This document shows positions 1-6,668 of a DNA stretch of 10,851 nucleotides, piece after piece; position 1 is the first letter of the stretch, and each line of letters starts with the position of its first letter. The notes beneath the pieces were generated by a model. That model made no database searches and was not told where the DNA came from. It saw only the letters and a program-made list of their open reading frames with translations. This DNA is from Hyphomicrobiales bacterium (GTDB taxonomy: Bacteria; Pseudomonadota; Alphaproteobacteria; Rhizobiales; Xanthobacteraceae): the NCBI GenBank assembly GCA_003164375.1, contig PLTE01000426.1, positions 3,805 to 14,655 on the forward strand. The letters run 5' to 3'. The translations under genes and the position numbers were made by a program.

Positions 1-898
1 TGTGGCACAGCGTGTCGACCTGGATCATCAGGCCGAGTGGAATTTTGTCTTGTTCGCGCAAGCTGATGAGCCGGTCGAGGATCGGCTCCCATTCCCGGTT
101 GCGCGCGAAATTGTCGTCGGTCAGAAAGAAGCGGGAAATGCCTTCGGCCCAGTTCTCGCGGATGACTTTCTCGACGTCGTCCGGGGAGCGCGAGCGCGAC
201 TTTCGTCCTTGCACGTTGATGATGGTGCAGAACGAACATTGATAGGGACAGCCGCGACCCGAATCGAAGCTCGAATTGGTTCCGGCGGTGCGTTTGACGT
301 ATTCGATCGGCAGGAACGGGCTCGGCTGCCCGGTCATGTCGACGAGATCGTCGGTGAAGTCGTAATCCGGTTTGAGAGTGCCGCTTGCCGCTTCCCGCAG
401 CAGCGTTTCGAAGCGGCCTTCGGCCTCGCCGGCAAAGATGCTGACGCCGAGCTCGCGGGCGTGATCGAGATCGACGGCGGTGCCGTCGAGCATGGCGATG
501 CAGCCGGAGACGTGAAAGCCGCCGATGGCGACCGCGATGCCGGCGTCGCGGAACGGCCGCGCGATGTCGAGCGCGCGTGGATATTGATTGGTCTGCACGC
601 CGATCAGCCCGACCAGGCCAAAACCCTTGGCTTTGCGGAAACGGCGCAGAAGTTTCGGGATATTGACGCGGGTATTGGTCTCGTCGATGACATCGATCTC
701 GATGTCGACGTCGGCGCCGAGCACGCGACGCTGCGCGCAATCGAGCGCCACGCCATGAAGCGCGGCGAGCGAGTTCGACGGCACCAGGCCGCGCCACCAG
801 CGAATGACGTAGCCGTCATCGTGATAATGCGATGGTTTGATGAGCACGACGCAGAACCGGCGTCGAGGCCGCAACGACGACTCGATGGGATGGGTCAT
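1..898 (-). CDS. B12-binding-type radical SAM protein (5' part, runs off the left edge)
   Basis: Reading the minus strand from ATG at 898-896 gives about 299 uninterrupted codons to the window edge; the C-terminus is missing. The protein starts MTHPIESSLRPRRRFCVVLI, followed by KPSHYHDDGYVIRWWRG. Residues about 15-165 look like the Rossmann-type B12-binding domain that precedes many radical SAM domains (VIDETN strand, GGFHVSG loop), but I see no DxHxxG cobalamin-ligand motif. The radical SAM cluster motif CPYQCSFC is at residues 217-224 (C217, C221, C224; DNA 227-250) and should bind a 4Fe-4S cluster that cleaves S-adenosylmethionine. A GGAGG lies 3 nt upstream of the ATG, rather close, but the N-terminus fits the domain boundary. 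The gene is divergent from the tsdA-like gene. Substrate unknown; the family includes methyltransferases and other C-C or C-S chemistry. The family assignment is firm. Confidence 0.9.
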   Translation of the reverse strand, partial: MTHPIESSLRPRRRFCVVLIKPSHYHDDGYVIRWWRGLVPSNSLAALHGVALDCAQRRVLGADVDIEIDVIDETNTRVNIPKLLRRFRKAKGFGLVGLIGVQTNQYPRALDIARPFRDAGIAVAIGGFHVSGCIAMLDGTAVDLDHARELGVSIFAGEAEGRFETLLREAASGTLKPDYDFTDDLVDMTGQPSPFLPIEYVKRTAGTNSSFDSGRGCPYQCSFCTIINVQGRKSRSRSPDDVEKVIRENWAEGISRFFLTDDNFARNREWEPILDRLISLREQDKIPLGLMIQVDTLCH

Positions 899-1096
899 AG
901 GCCTCCGGCGCGCACCCTACATGGTGTTAAGTCGGGAACGAAACACTATTTGGCGGGCCCCCGGTTCCGATCAGCATCCGCACGTCACGTCAGTCTTGCG
1001 GCACGCGTGGAAAAACGCGAACATTCATCGCGGTTTGGGAGGAACCTGGGGAATCCCGGGGAAGTGGGCCGAGAACGAGGCCAAGGGAGCGCTTTT
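899..1096. promoter_or_regulatory. Divergent intergenic region between radical SAM and tsdA-like genes
   Basis: These 198 bp lie between two divergently read genes and must hold promoters for both. I see GGAAC at 935-939 and GTTCC at 964-968 as a short inverted pair, a 5-bp hairpin CGCGT-GGAAAA-ACGCG at 1004-1019, and the AAGGGAG ribosome site at 1083-1089. TTGCGG (996) with AACATT 18 bp downstream is a possible but poor sigma-70 pair. No promoter can be named with confidence. Confidence 0.35.
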
Positions 1097-2104
1097 TTGC
1101 TAATCCGAGTCGCATTGAGCATCGCGCTCGCAGCGCTGCTGTCGGCCAGTGGCCGCGCGCAGACGGTTCCGGCCGCGGCGCCGGCGTCTGCTCCAGCGCC
1201 AACTTGGGCGGTACCCGATCCCGACACATTGCCGGACGATGCGTTCGGCCGCACCGTTCGCCGCGGCCGCGATCTGATCGTGAAAACGTCGTCGTTGATC
1301 GGTCCCGACGCGCCCGACCCGACGATGCGTTACAGCGGCAACGGTTTGGATTGCCAGTCCTGCCATCTGCAGGCCGGAACGCAGCGCTTCGGATTGCCAT
1401 TGGCCGGCATCTGGGGCGTCTTCCCGCTCTACATCGCGCGCGAGAACGAGGTGCGCACTTTGGAAGAACGCATCAACGGCTGCATGGAGCGCAGCATGAA
1501 CGGCCGCGCACTCCCCGTCGGCGGATCTGAGATGAAAGCGATGCTGAGCTATATCAAATTCATCAGCTCAGCCGAACGCGTCGGCAAGCCGCTCGACGGC
1601 CGCGGCGCGCCGCCGCTGCCGCTGCCCGAGAAAGCCGGCGATCCGCGCCATGGCCTTGAGGTCTTCACGGCGACCTGCGCCGCCTGCCATGGCGCCGACG
1701 GCCAGGGGCAACGTCTGGCACCCGCGGCAGCGAAGGACGCGGGGCGCCGTTATCTGTTCCCGCCGCTGTGGGGCCCGGACAGCTTCAATGACGGTGCGGG
1801 CATGGCACGCGGCATTACGGCTGCGCAGTTCGTGCACGCCAACATGCCGCTCGGAACCACGTTCGAGGCGCCGGCGCTTTCGGTATCGGACGCTTTCGAC
1901 GTGGTCGCCTATGTCGGCGCACAGCCTCGGCCGCATAAATCCGGGCTGGAGGCGGATTTCCCCGACCGCTCCCGCAAGCCGGTGGACGCCACCTATCCGC
2001 CGTTTATCGGTCCGTTTTCGGCCGAGCAACATCGCCTGGGCCCCTGGCCGCCGATCCAGGCCTGGATGAAAGCGAACGGCGCCGCGGCACGAAGCGCCGA
2101 CTGA
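1097..2104 (+). CDS. tsdA: Periplasmic diheme cytochrome c, TsdA (thiosulfate dehydrogenase) type
   Basis: I place the start at TTG 1097: an AAGGGAG lies 7 nt upstream and the product then begins with a clean Sec signal peptide (MLIRVALSIALAALLSASGR, cut near AQ). The same frame is open to base 2, but that part is antisense to the radical SAM gene. The protein is 335 aa with two c-type haem motifs, CQSCH at 86-90 and CAACH at 194-198. The first domain has the SoxA/TsdA pattern: GNGLDCQSCHLQAG, then TLEERINGCMERSMNGRALP, in which C129 sits where TsdA has its unusual Cys axial ligand to haem 1. M250 in ANMPLG is a likely ligand to haem 2. TsdA enzymes interconvert thiosulfate and tetrathionate in the periplasm using two haems. 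Other SoxA-like diheme cytochromes are possible, so direction and substrate are inferred. The gene leads a likely operon with the DsrE-like and binding-protein genes. Confidence 0.85.
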   Translation: MLIRVALSIALAALLSASGRAQTVPAAAPASAPAPTWAVPDPDTLPDDAFGRTVRRGRDLIVKTSSLIGPDAPDPTMRYSGNGLDCQSCHLQAGTQRFGLPLAGIWGVFPLYIARENEVRTLEERINGCMERSMNGRALPVGGSEMKAMLSYIKFISSAERVGKPLDGRGAPPLPLPEKAGDPRHGLEVFTATCAACHGADGQGQRLAPAAAKDAGRRYLFPPLWGPDSFNDGAGMARGITAAQFVHANMPLGTTFEAPALSVSDAFDVVAYVGAQPRPHKSGLEADFPDRSRKPVDATYPPFIGPFSAEQHRLGPWPPIQAWMKANGAAARSAD

Positions 2105-2153
2105 CATCGCGGCACACCGTGCCGACCAACACTCGAACGGGATGGAAACAGCC

Positions 2154-2933
2154 ATGCTCACTCAACGCCGTCAAAGCCTTAAAGCGCTTGGCCTCGCTGT
2201 CATTGCCGCGGGAACCACGGCCACGGGAACAATGGCCGCCGCCCCCGAGGATGCCGAAATACCGACTGGGGCCCGCACTTTGGCGGCCCTGACCAAGCGG
2301 CTCGCATCGCTGCCGCGGCGACGCGATTTCAAATCGGTGCCGATGATCCTCGACCACCGCGAGCAATGGGATGCCGACGCATTGGACGCCGTGATCCATT
2401 ACGCCGGCGGGCCAAAACAGAGCTGGGACAACACCGACCTTGTCGGGCCCTGGCTGAACACGATGCGCAACGCGATGAACACGGAAATCTGGGGGTTTAA
2501 GCATCCCGACTTTCTCTGCATATCGGCGACCCACGGGCCGGCGCATCTCGCGCTTTATGACGATGCGACCTGGGAGAAATACGGCCTGGCGAAAATCGCC
2601 GGCGGCAGCGTGACGCACAACAGCTTCGTCGCCATCCCGTCGGCGATGGTGCAGGATTCAAGCGATTTCCAAAATCCCAACGGCGCATTTTCACCGCGCT
2701 CCAACAGCATTGCGGCTTTGCAGCGGCGCGGTGCCGTGTTCCTGGCTTGCCACAACGCGATCTGGGAGCTTGCCAATCGGCTGAACACCGCGGACACAAA
2801 TCCAGACAAGCTATCGGTCGACGCGCTGTGCGCCGAGCTCAGCAATCATCTGATTCCCGGCGTCATACTCACGCCAGGCGCCGTGGGCACCCTGGTGGAG
2901 CTTGCCAGTGCCGGTTTCGCCTACGTTCGATGA
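2154..2933 (+). CDS. Tat-exported DsrE-superfamily-like protein
   Basis: The 259-aa product starts with a twin-arginine signal, MLTQRRQSLKALG (R5, R6), followed by a hydrophobic Ala/Gly-rich segment and TMAAA, so it is probably exported folded through Tat. The remainder resembles the DsrE/YchN alpha/beta fold: a strand around FLCISATHG and a C-terminal half reading FLACHNAIW and later IPGVILTPGAVGTLVELAS. DsrE and TusD relatives carry sulfur as a cysteine persulfide. C199 in LACHN is at the usual position of the conserved Cys in DsrE-like proteins; C122 and C226 are the only others. An in-frame ATG at 2142 is a possible alternative start, but a GGATGG 8 nt before 2154 and a normal Tat n-region favour 2154. 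It lies 49 nt after the cytochrome gene and its stop overlaps the next start. The DsrE assignment is by fold pattern, so it is moderate; sulfur handling is inferred. Confidence 0.75.
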   Translation: MLTQRRQSLKALGLAVIAAGTTATGTMAAAPEDAEIPTGARTLAALTKRLASLPRRRDFKSVPMILDHREQWDADALDAVIHYAGGPKQSWDNTDLVGPWLNTMRNAMNTEIWGFKHPDFLCISATHGPAHLALYDDATWEKYGLAKIAGGSVTHNSFVAIPSAMVQDSSDFQNPNGAFSPRSNSIAALQRRGAVFLACHNAIWELANRLNTADTNPDKLSVDALCAELSNHLIPGVILTPGAVGTLVELASAGFAYVR

Positions 2934-2982
2934 GCCAGACGATTGCGATGAGCAAGACGATTGCGATGAGCAAGCGATTTCG
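2930..2982 (+). repeat. 18-bp tandem repeat triplicating the stop/start junction
   Basis: Unit 1 (2930-2947) is ATGAGCCAGACGATTGCG, unit 2 (2948-2965) is ATGAGCAAGACGATTGCG, and a degenerate 17-nt third unit (2966-2982) is ATGAGCAAGCGATTTCG. Each copy brings an in-frame ATG for the binding protein and a TGA in the frame of the DsrE-like gene. Because the unit length is a multiple of three, the reading frame is kept and the ATGA overlap is rebuilt each time. The likely history is slippage duplication of an original ATGA junction at 2966. The two extra units add MSQTIA and MSKTIA in front of the signal peptide if the first start is used. Confidence 0.9.
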
Positions 2983-3946
2983 CCTGACTGCTGTAGTGTT
3001 GGCGGCGGTGCTGTGCGGCGCGGCAGCGCCGCCGGGAACGCCTGCGGCGCGGTTGGAGGCCATCGAGGCGCAATATCCACCGTGGCAGAACGGCCGCAAT
3101 AATAATGCGACCGATCGGGGTCTGGTGTTCACCGTGCCGCCCGCCGACAACATGGCAGATTTTCACGGCAGCCTGAACGACCCGGCGTTGGTGCTGTATG
3201 CCTCGGGTAATTATTACTTCGCGCTAGCAGCCATGGTGCGGGCGTTTGGCGAGGCCTATCCGGCCTATCGTGGCCGGGTATTTTACGAGACGCTGCCGCC
3301 CGGCCTGCTACTCAAGCAGATGGACTCAGGCGGCACCGTCACCTCGGGCAATCTGACCTTCACCGTCAAACCCGATGTGTTGATGGCCGAGCAACAGGCG
3401 AGCGAAGCCTTGGTCCGTGACGGCAGGCTCTCCGCGCCGGTGATTTCGTTCGCCACCAACGATCTGACGATCATGGTTCCGGCCGGCAACCCCGCGCATA
3501 TCGGAGGCCTTACCGATCTGGCGCGGCCCGATCTGGCGGTGATCATGCCGAACCCGGCATTCGAGGGTGTGGCGCGGCAGATCCGCGCGTCGCTGGTCAA
3601 AGCCGGTGGCGAGCCGCTGGCGCAAACGGTCTATGACGCCAAAGTCGCAGCCGGCACGACCGTGTTGACCCGCATCCATCACCGGCAGACACCGCTGTTT
3701 TTGATGCAGGGCTTGGGCCAGGCCGGCGTGACCTGGCGGTCGGAGGCGATTTTCCAGGAGCAACAAGGCAACCCCATCGCGCATGTCGACATCCCGGCCG
3801 AGCAGAATACGCGGGCGGTCTACAGCGCGGCGATCGTTCCCGGCGCGGCCCATGTGGACGCCGCCAAAGCGTGGCTTGAATTTCTTCGCTCCGATGTGGC
3901 ATTCGCCGCCATGGCGCCGTTCGGGTTTGGGCGTGTCGCGCAATGA
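2930..3946 (+). CDS. ModA-like periplasmic solute-binding protein (orphan, no permease seen)
   Basis: The product is 338 aa from the first ATG (2930) and 326 aa from the third (2966). The ATG at 2930 overlaps the upstream stop as ATGA; two further in-frame ATGs follow at 2948 and 2966 within an 18-bp repeat. None has a clear ribosome site, so translational coupling is likely. From 2966 the protein begins MSKRFRLTAVVLAAVLCGAA, a normal Sec signal; the Cys lacks a good lipobox (AVLC), so a lipoprotein is unlikely. The body matches type 2 periplasmic binding proteins of the molybdate/sulfate kind: LYASGNYYFALAAMVRAF near the mature N-terminus, SGNLTFTVKPDVLMA, FATNDLTIMVPAGNP, and a C-terminal AKAWLEFLRSDVAFAAMAPF. 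No ABC permease or ATPase gene is in the window. It may serve a distant transporter, or act as a carrier or sensor for the cytochrome/DsrE pair. Ligand unknown; oxyanion is a guess from the family. Confidence 0.8.
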   Translation: MSQTIAMSKTIAMSKRFRLTAVVLAAVLCGAAAPPGTPAARLEAIEAQYPPWQNGRNNNATDRGLVFTVPPADNMADFHGSLNDPALVLYASGNYYFALAAMVRAFGEAYPAYRGRVFYETLPPGLLLKQMDSGGTVTSGNLTFTVKPDVLMAEQQASEALVRDGRLSAPVISFATNDLTIMVPAGNPAHIGGLTDLARPDLAVIMPNPAFEGVARQIRASLVKAGGEPLAQTVYDAKVAAGTTVLTRIHHRQTPLFLMQGLGQAGVTWRSEAIFQEQQGNPIAHVDIPAEQNTRAVYSAAIVPGAAHVDAAKAWLEFLRSDVAFAAMAPFGFGRVAQ

Positions 3947-3981
3947 ATTTTGCGCGGCGACGGTGACGGGAAGAATGACAG

Positions 3982-5064
3982 ATGCTCGCCAACGACAGTT
4001 TCCATATCGCGGTGCTTGCCGGCGACGGTATCGGGCCCGAAGTCATGGCGCCGGCGCTCGAAGTTTTGCGCCGGGTCGAGGCGACGACGCAGGGCCTGAA
4101 ATTCCGCTTCACCGAGGCGCCGGCCGGCGCCGGGCATTATCGCGACACCGGCAAGTCGATGCCGGAGTCGACGATAAAACTCTGCCGCGATGCCGACGCC
4201 ATTCTGCTCGGCGCCTGCGGCTTACCGGCCGTGCGCTATCCCGACGGCACCGAGATCATGCCGCAAGTCGAATTGCGCTTCATCTTCGATCTCTACGCGG
4301 GCGTGCGGCCGGCGCGGCTGGTGCCCGGCGTGCCGTCACCGATCGTCGGTGCCGATCAGCGCGGCATTGATCTGGTGCTGATCCGCGAGTCGACCGAAGG
4401 CCTGTTCGCCTCCATGGGCAAGGGCGTTGTCACCCATGAGGAGGCGCGCGAGACGCTCGTCATTACCCGAAAAACATCGGAACGACTGTTCGAGTTTTCA
4501 TTTCGCTTGGCGGAACGCCGCAAGGCGCGCGGTCGCCCCGGTACGCTCACCTGCGTCGACAAAGCCAACGTGTTCAAGGCCTATGCCTTCTTCCGCCAAA
4601 TGTTCGGCGAATGCGCCGCGCGCCATCCCGACGTCGCGACCGAGCGGCTCTATGTCGATGCCTGCTCGGCCTTGCTGGTGCGCCGGCCGTGGGACTTCGA
4701 TGTCATGGTGATGGAGAACATGTTCGGCGACATCTTGTCGGATCTTACCGCCGGACTGATCGGCGGCATGGGCATGGCGCCGTCGGCCGATATCGGCGAC
4801 ACCCACGCCGTATTCCAGCCCTGCCACGGCACCGCGCCCGACATTATGGGCAAGGGCCTTGCTAATCCGTCGGCGATGATCCTGTCGACCGCCATGATGC
4901 TGGATTGGCTCGCCGACAAGCACGACTACGCACCGGCCGCGGCTGCTGCCCAACGCATCGAAGCGGCCGTCGACCGCGCCTTTGCCACCGGCATCAAGCC
5001 GCGCGAATTCGGCGGACCGGACGGCACGGCGGCGGTCGCGAAAGCGGTGCTGGCGGCGCTTTAG
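3982..5064 (+). CDS. NAD-dependent isopropylmalate/isocitrate dehydrogenase family protein
   Basis: This 360-aa decarboxylating beta-hydroxyacid dehydrogenase starts at ATG 3982, with GGGAAG 8 nt upstream, 35 nt after the binding-protein gene. Visible family motifs are GDGIGPE (14-20), an Arg-rich stretch ELRFIFDLYAGVRPARL like the malate-binding region of LeuB, RESTEG (135-140), the catalytic-type Y224 in YVDA and K194 in VDKANV, metal-binding ENMFGDILSD (245-254, D250 and D254), and CHGTAPDIMGKG (281 onwards). D287-I288 in the last motif is the NAD pattern of LeuB; NADP isocitrate dehydrogenases have Lys-Tyr there. The loop RESTEG differs from RELTGG of true LeuB and recalls the RENTEG of isocitrate and related enzymes. 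It may therefore act on another 2-substituted malate or tartrate rather than in leucine synthesis. Cytoplasmic, no signal peptide. Family certain, substrate unknown. Confidence 0.9.
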   Translation: MLANDSFHIAVLAGDGIGPEVMAPALEVLRRVEATTQGLKFRFTEAPAGAGHYRDTGKSMPESTIKLCRDADAILLGACGLPAVRYPDGTEIMPQVELRFIFDLYAGVRPARLVPGVPSPIVGADQRGIDLVLIRESTEGLFASMGKGVVTHEEARETLVITRKTSERLFEFSFRLAERRKARGRPGTLTCVDKANVFKAYAFFRQMFGECAARHPDVATERLYVDACSALLVRRPWDFDVMVMENMFGDILSDLTAGLIGGMGMAPSADIGDTHAVFQPCHGTAPDIMGKGLANPSAMILSTAMMLDWLADKHDYAPAAAAAQRIEAAVDRAFATGIKPREFGGPDGTAAVAKAVLAAL

Positions 5065-5264
5065 CAGTCGTCCCCGGCGGTCGGCTCTCGCCCACTGTTC
5101 GTAGGAAATCGCCCACAATATTGCCCACTCCAGCGGTGGGCATATTTGTGGTTGACCTTGCCCCTGCCGCTTGGTTCGCTGACGGTCTAAAGCCACACGC
5201 CGATAGAACGTCGCCAAGCGTCGAGGCGCGGCCCGAGGAAACTTCAAGGCAGCGACCACGTGCC
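5065..5264 (+). promoter_or_regulatory. 200-bp intergenic region with GCCCAC repeats and a hairpin
   Basis: This gap separates the dehydrogenase gene from the methyltransferase gene. It holds three direct copies of GCCCAC at 5090, 5111 and 5123, the first two 21 bp apart (two helical turns), and an inverted copy GTGGGC at 5136-5141. The last pair forms a hairpin, TGCCCAC (5122-5128), loop TCCAGCG, GTGGGCA (5136-5142), followed by TATTTG. It could be an operator array for a regulator or a weak terminator; the short T-run makes intrinsic termination doubtful. A TTGACC is present at 5152 but has no convincing -10 at the right distance. I do not recognise a riboswitch here. Confidence 0.4.
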
Positions 5265-6659
5265 ATGAATGCGCAGCAACTCCTGCAGGAAATTTCGGAC
5301 TACTGCCGTCAGACCGGATTAGCGGAATCCACCTTCGGCCGGCGCGCGGTCAACGACGGCAAGCTTGCCGCGCGGCTGCGCAACGGCGGCCGCATCACTA
5401 CCGACACGCTCGACCGCATCCACGGCTTCATGGCTGCGCATCCGGCGAGCGGCGAGCGCCCGGCGATCATCACTCGCGGCCGCGACCTCCGGACCGTGAC
5501 CCAGCCGGCCCCAGCCGCGGCGGCAACCGCCCACGACCCGCAGCGCAATTTCCGGTTTTTCGACAACCGGCAAAAATATCTCTTGTTCGTCAACACCTGC
5601 AGCGAGAAATGGGAGGTCGCGCACCGCGTCTCCGAAGAGCTCGCGCACCTGCATCCGCGCCCGCCGGCGGTGCGCATTTTCGACGCCGGCGTCGGCGACG
5701 GCTCGGTGCTGAGCCGGGTGATGCGCGCCACCCACGACCGCTTCACCCACATGCCGTTCTACATCGTCGGCAAGGAAATCTCGCTTGAAGACGTCCGTCT
5801 CAGCTTGCAAAAAATGTCGGATCGCTTCTTCGAGCATCCGGCCACGGTTTTGGTGCTCACCAACCTCGCTTATTCCGACGCGCCGTGGCTTGCGGTCAAA
5901 TCGCTCAATGCCGCGTCGAGCCTGGTCTGGCACGAGCTGCCACTCGCCGGCAATTCTGCGCACCGCTTCGAGCAACAGATCATCGCGCTCGAGCCGTTCC
6001 TGGCGCAAAACTGGAAGGCCGGGGTGAGCGCGCGCACCGGCAATCCGGTCTATGACCGGCCTGTCGTCCTCGTCATCTATCGCGAAGACCACCGCTTCCT
6101 GCTCGACCCGATCATTCCGCGACCCGGCGGCACGCGCGCCGATTACGATCTCGTCATCGCCTCGCAGCCCTATCGCGCCCGCGCGTCGCTCGACTTCAAG
6201 GCCAAGCGCGTGATCGGACCCTTGGCGCGCGCGCTCGGGCCCGGCGGCCGGCTGATCGCCATCCATTCCCACGGCCACGATCCCGGCATGGAAATCATCC
6301 AAAGAGTCTGGCCGGACGACAATCCCTTCATCCACAACCGCCATCAGATTCTCAAAGCGGTGAAGCAGGAATTGGGCCCGGCCGGGCGCGATCTCAATTT
6401 CAACGCCTATGCCGACAACCGTTCGCTGTTTCGCTACGAGATGCACACGCTGCCGTCGGAGATTTCGGAATCGATCGGCACCTCGACGCTGTTTGCCGCC
6501 TGGAACGCGGCGATCTACGTGGCGCAGGTGGAGGACGATCGCGTCGCCGAAGTGGCGGCCGACGGCCGCTATATCGAGGCCACGCGCGCGGTGTTACGCG
6601 AGCGCGGCGGATTGTGGTTCTTCGACGAATCCTACGTGATTTCGCGCCGCCGCGCCTGA
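5265..6659 (+). CDS. SAM-dependent methyltransferase-like protein with HTH-like N-terminus
   Basis: The 464-aa product starts at ATG 5265; the frame is open further upstream, but that part overlaps the dehydrogenase gene and the intergenic repeats. The ribosome site is weak. Residues 1-60 form a short helical unit (LLQEISDYCRQTGLAESTFG, then LAARLRNGG and TLDRIHGFM) that resembles a small lambda-repressor-like helix-turn-helix. An Ala/Pro-rich linker follows. A Rossmann-like domain begins near residue 135 with motif I IFDAGVGDGS (D140 to S147), the usual AdoMet-binding loop. Later conserved-looking segments include VGKEISLEDV, LVIASQPYRARASLDFK, LGPGGRLIAIHSHGHDPG and NAYADNRSLFRY, ending GGLWFFDESYVISRRR. 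It sits 9 nt before the MetF-family gene, so the two are very likely co-translated. The target is unknown; DNA binding by the N-terminus is only suggested by pattern. Confidence 0.8.
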   Translation: MNAQQLLQEISDYCRQTGLAESTFGRRAVNDGKLAARLRNGGRITTDTLDRIHGFMAAHPASGERPAIITRGRDLRTVTQPAPAAAATAHDPQRNFRFFDNRQKYLLFVNTCSEKWEVAHRVSEELAHLHPRPPAVRIFDAGVGDGSVLSRVMRATHDRFTHMPFYIVGKEISLEDVRLSLQKMSDRFFEHPATVLVLTNLAYSDAPWLAVKSLNAASSLVWHELPLAGNSAHRFEQQIIALEPFLAQNWKAGVSARTGNPVYDRPVVLVIYREDHRFLLDPIIPRPGGTRADYDLVIASQPYRARASLDFKAKRVIGPLARALGPGGRLIAIHSHGHDPGMEIIQRVWPDDNPFIHNRHQILKAVKQELGPAGRDLNFNAYADNRSLFRYEMHTLPSEISESIGTSTLFAAWNAAIYVAQVEDDRVAEVAADGRYIEATRAVLRERGGLWFFDESYVISRRRA

Positions 6660-6668
6660 AGAAGCAGC

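Noticed and set aside
935..968. Possible EcfG-type (GGAAC...GTT) promoter
   Set aside because: GGAAC occurs on both strands, but no GTT element falls at the required 16-17 nt spacing on either.
2..1096. Plus-strand open frame continuous with the cytochrome gene (about 365 extra codons)
   Set aside because: It is antisense to the radical SAM gene, has no domain sense, and the cytochrome has a clear ribosome site and signal peptide starting at 1097.
2966..3028. Lipoprotein signal on the ModA-like protein
   Set aside because: The Cys is preceded by AVL, and Leu at -1 does not fit a lipobox; a normal Sec signal is more likely.
4905..5264. N-terminal extension of the methyltransferase frame
   Set aside because: It overlaps the end of the dehydrogenase gene and the GCCCAC intergenic region and reads as low-complexity Arg/Gly-rich shadow; the protein makes sense from ATG 5265.
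5065..5264. SAM or cobalamin riboswitch upstream of the methyltransferase-MetF pair
   Set aside because: I could not match the SAM-II core or the B12-box; only the GCCCAC repeats and one short hairpin are visible. A covariance-model search would decide.
5319..6446. Minus-strand 375-codon open frame
   Set aside because: Antisense shadow of the methyltransferase gene, with no recognisable motifs; typical of GC-rich DNA.
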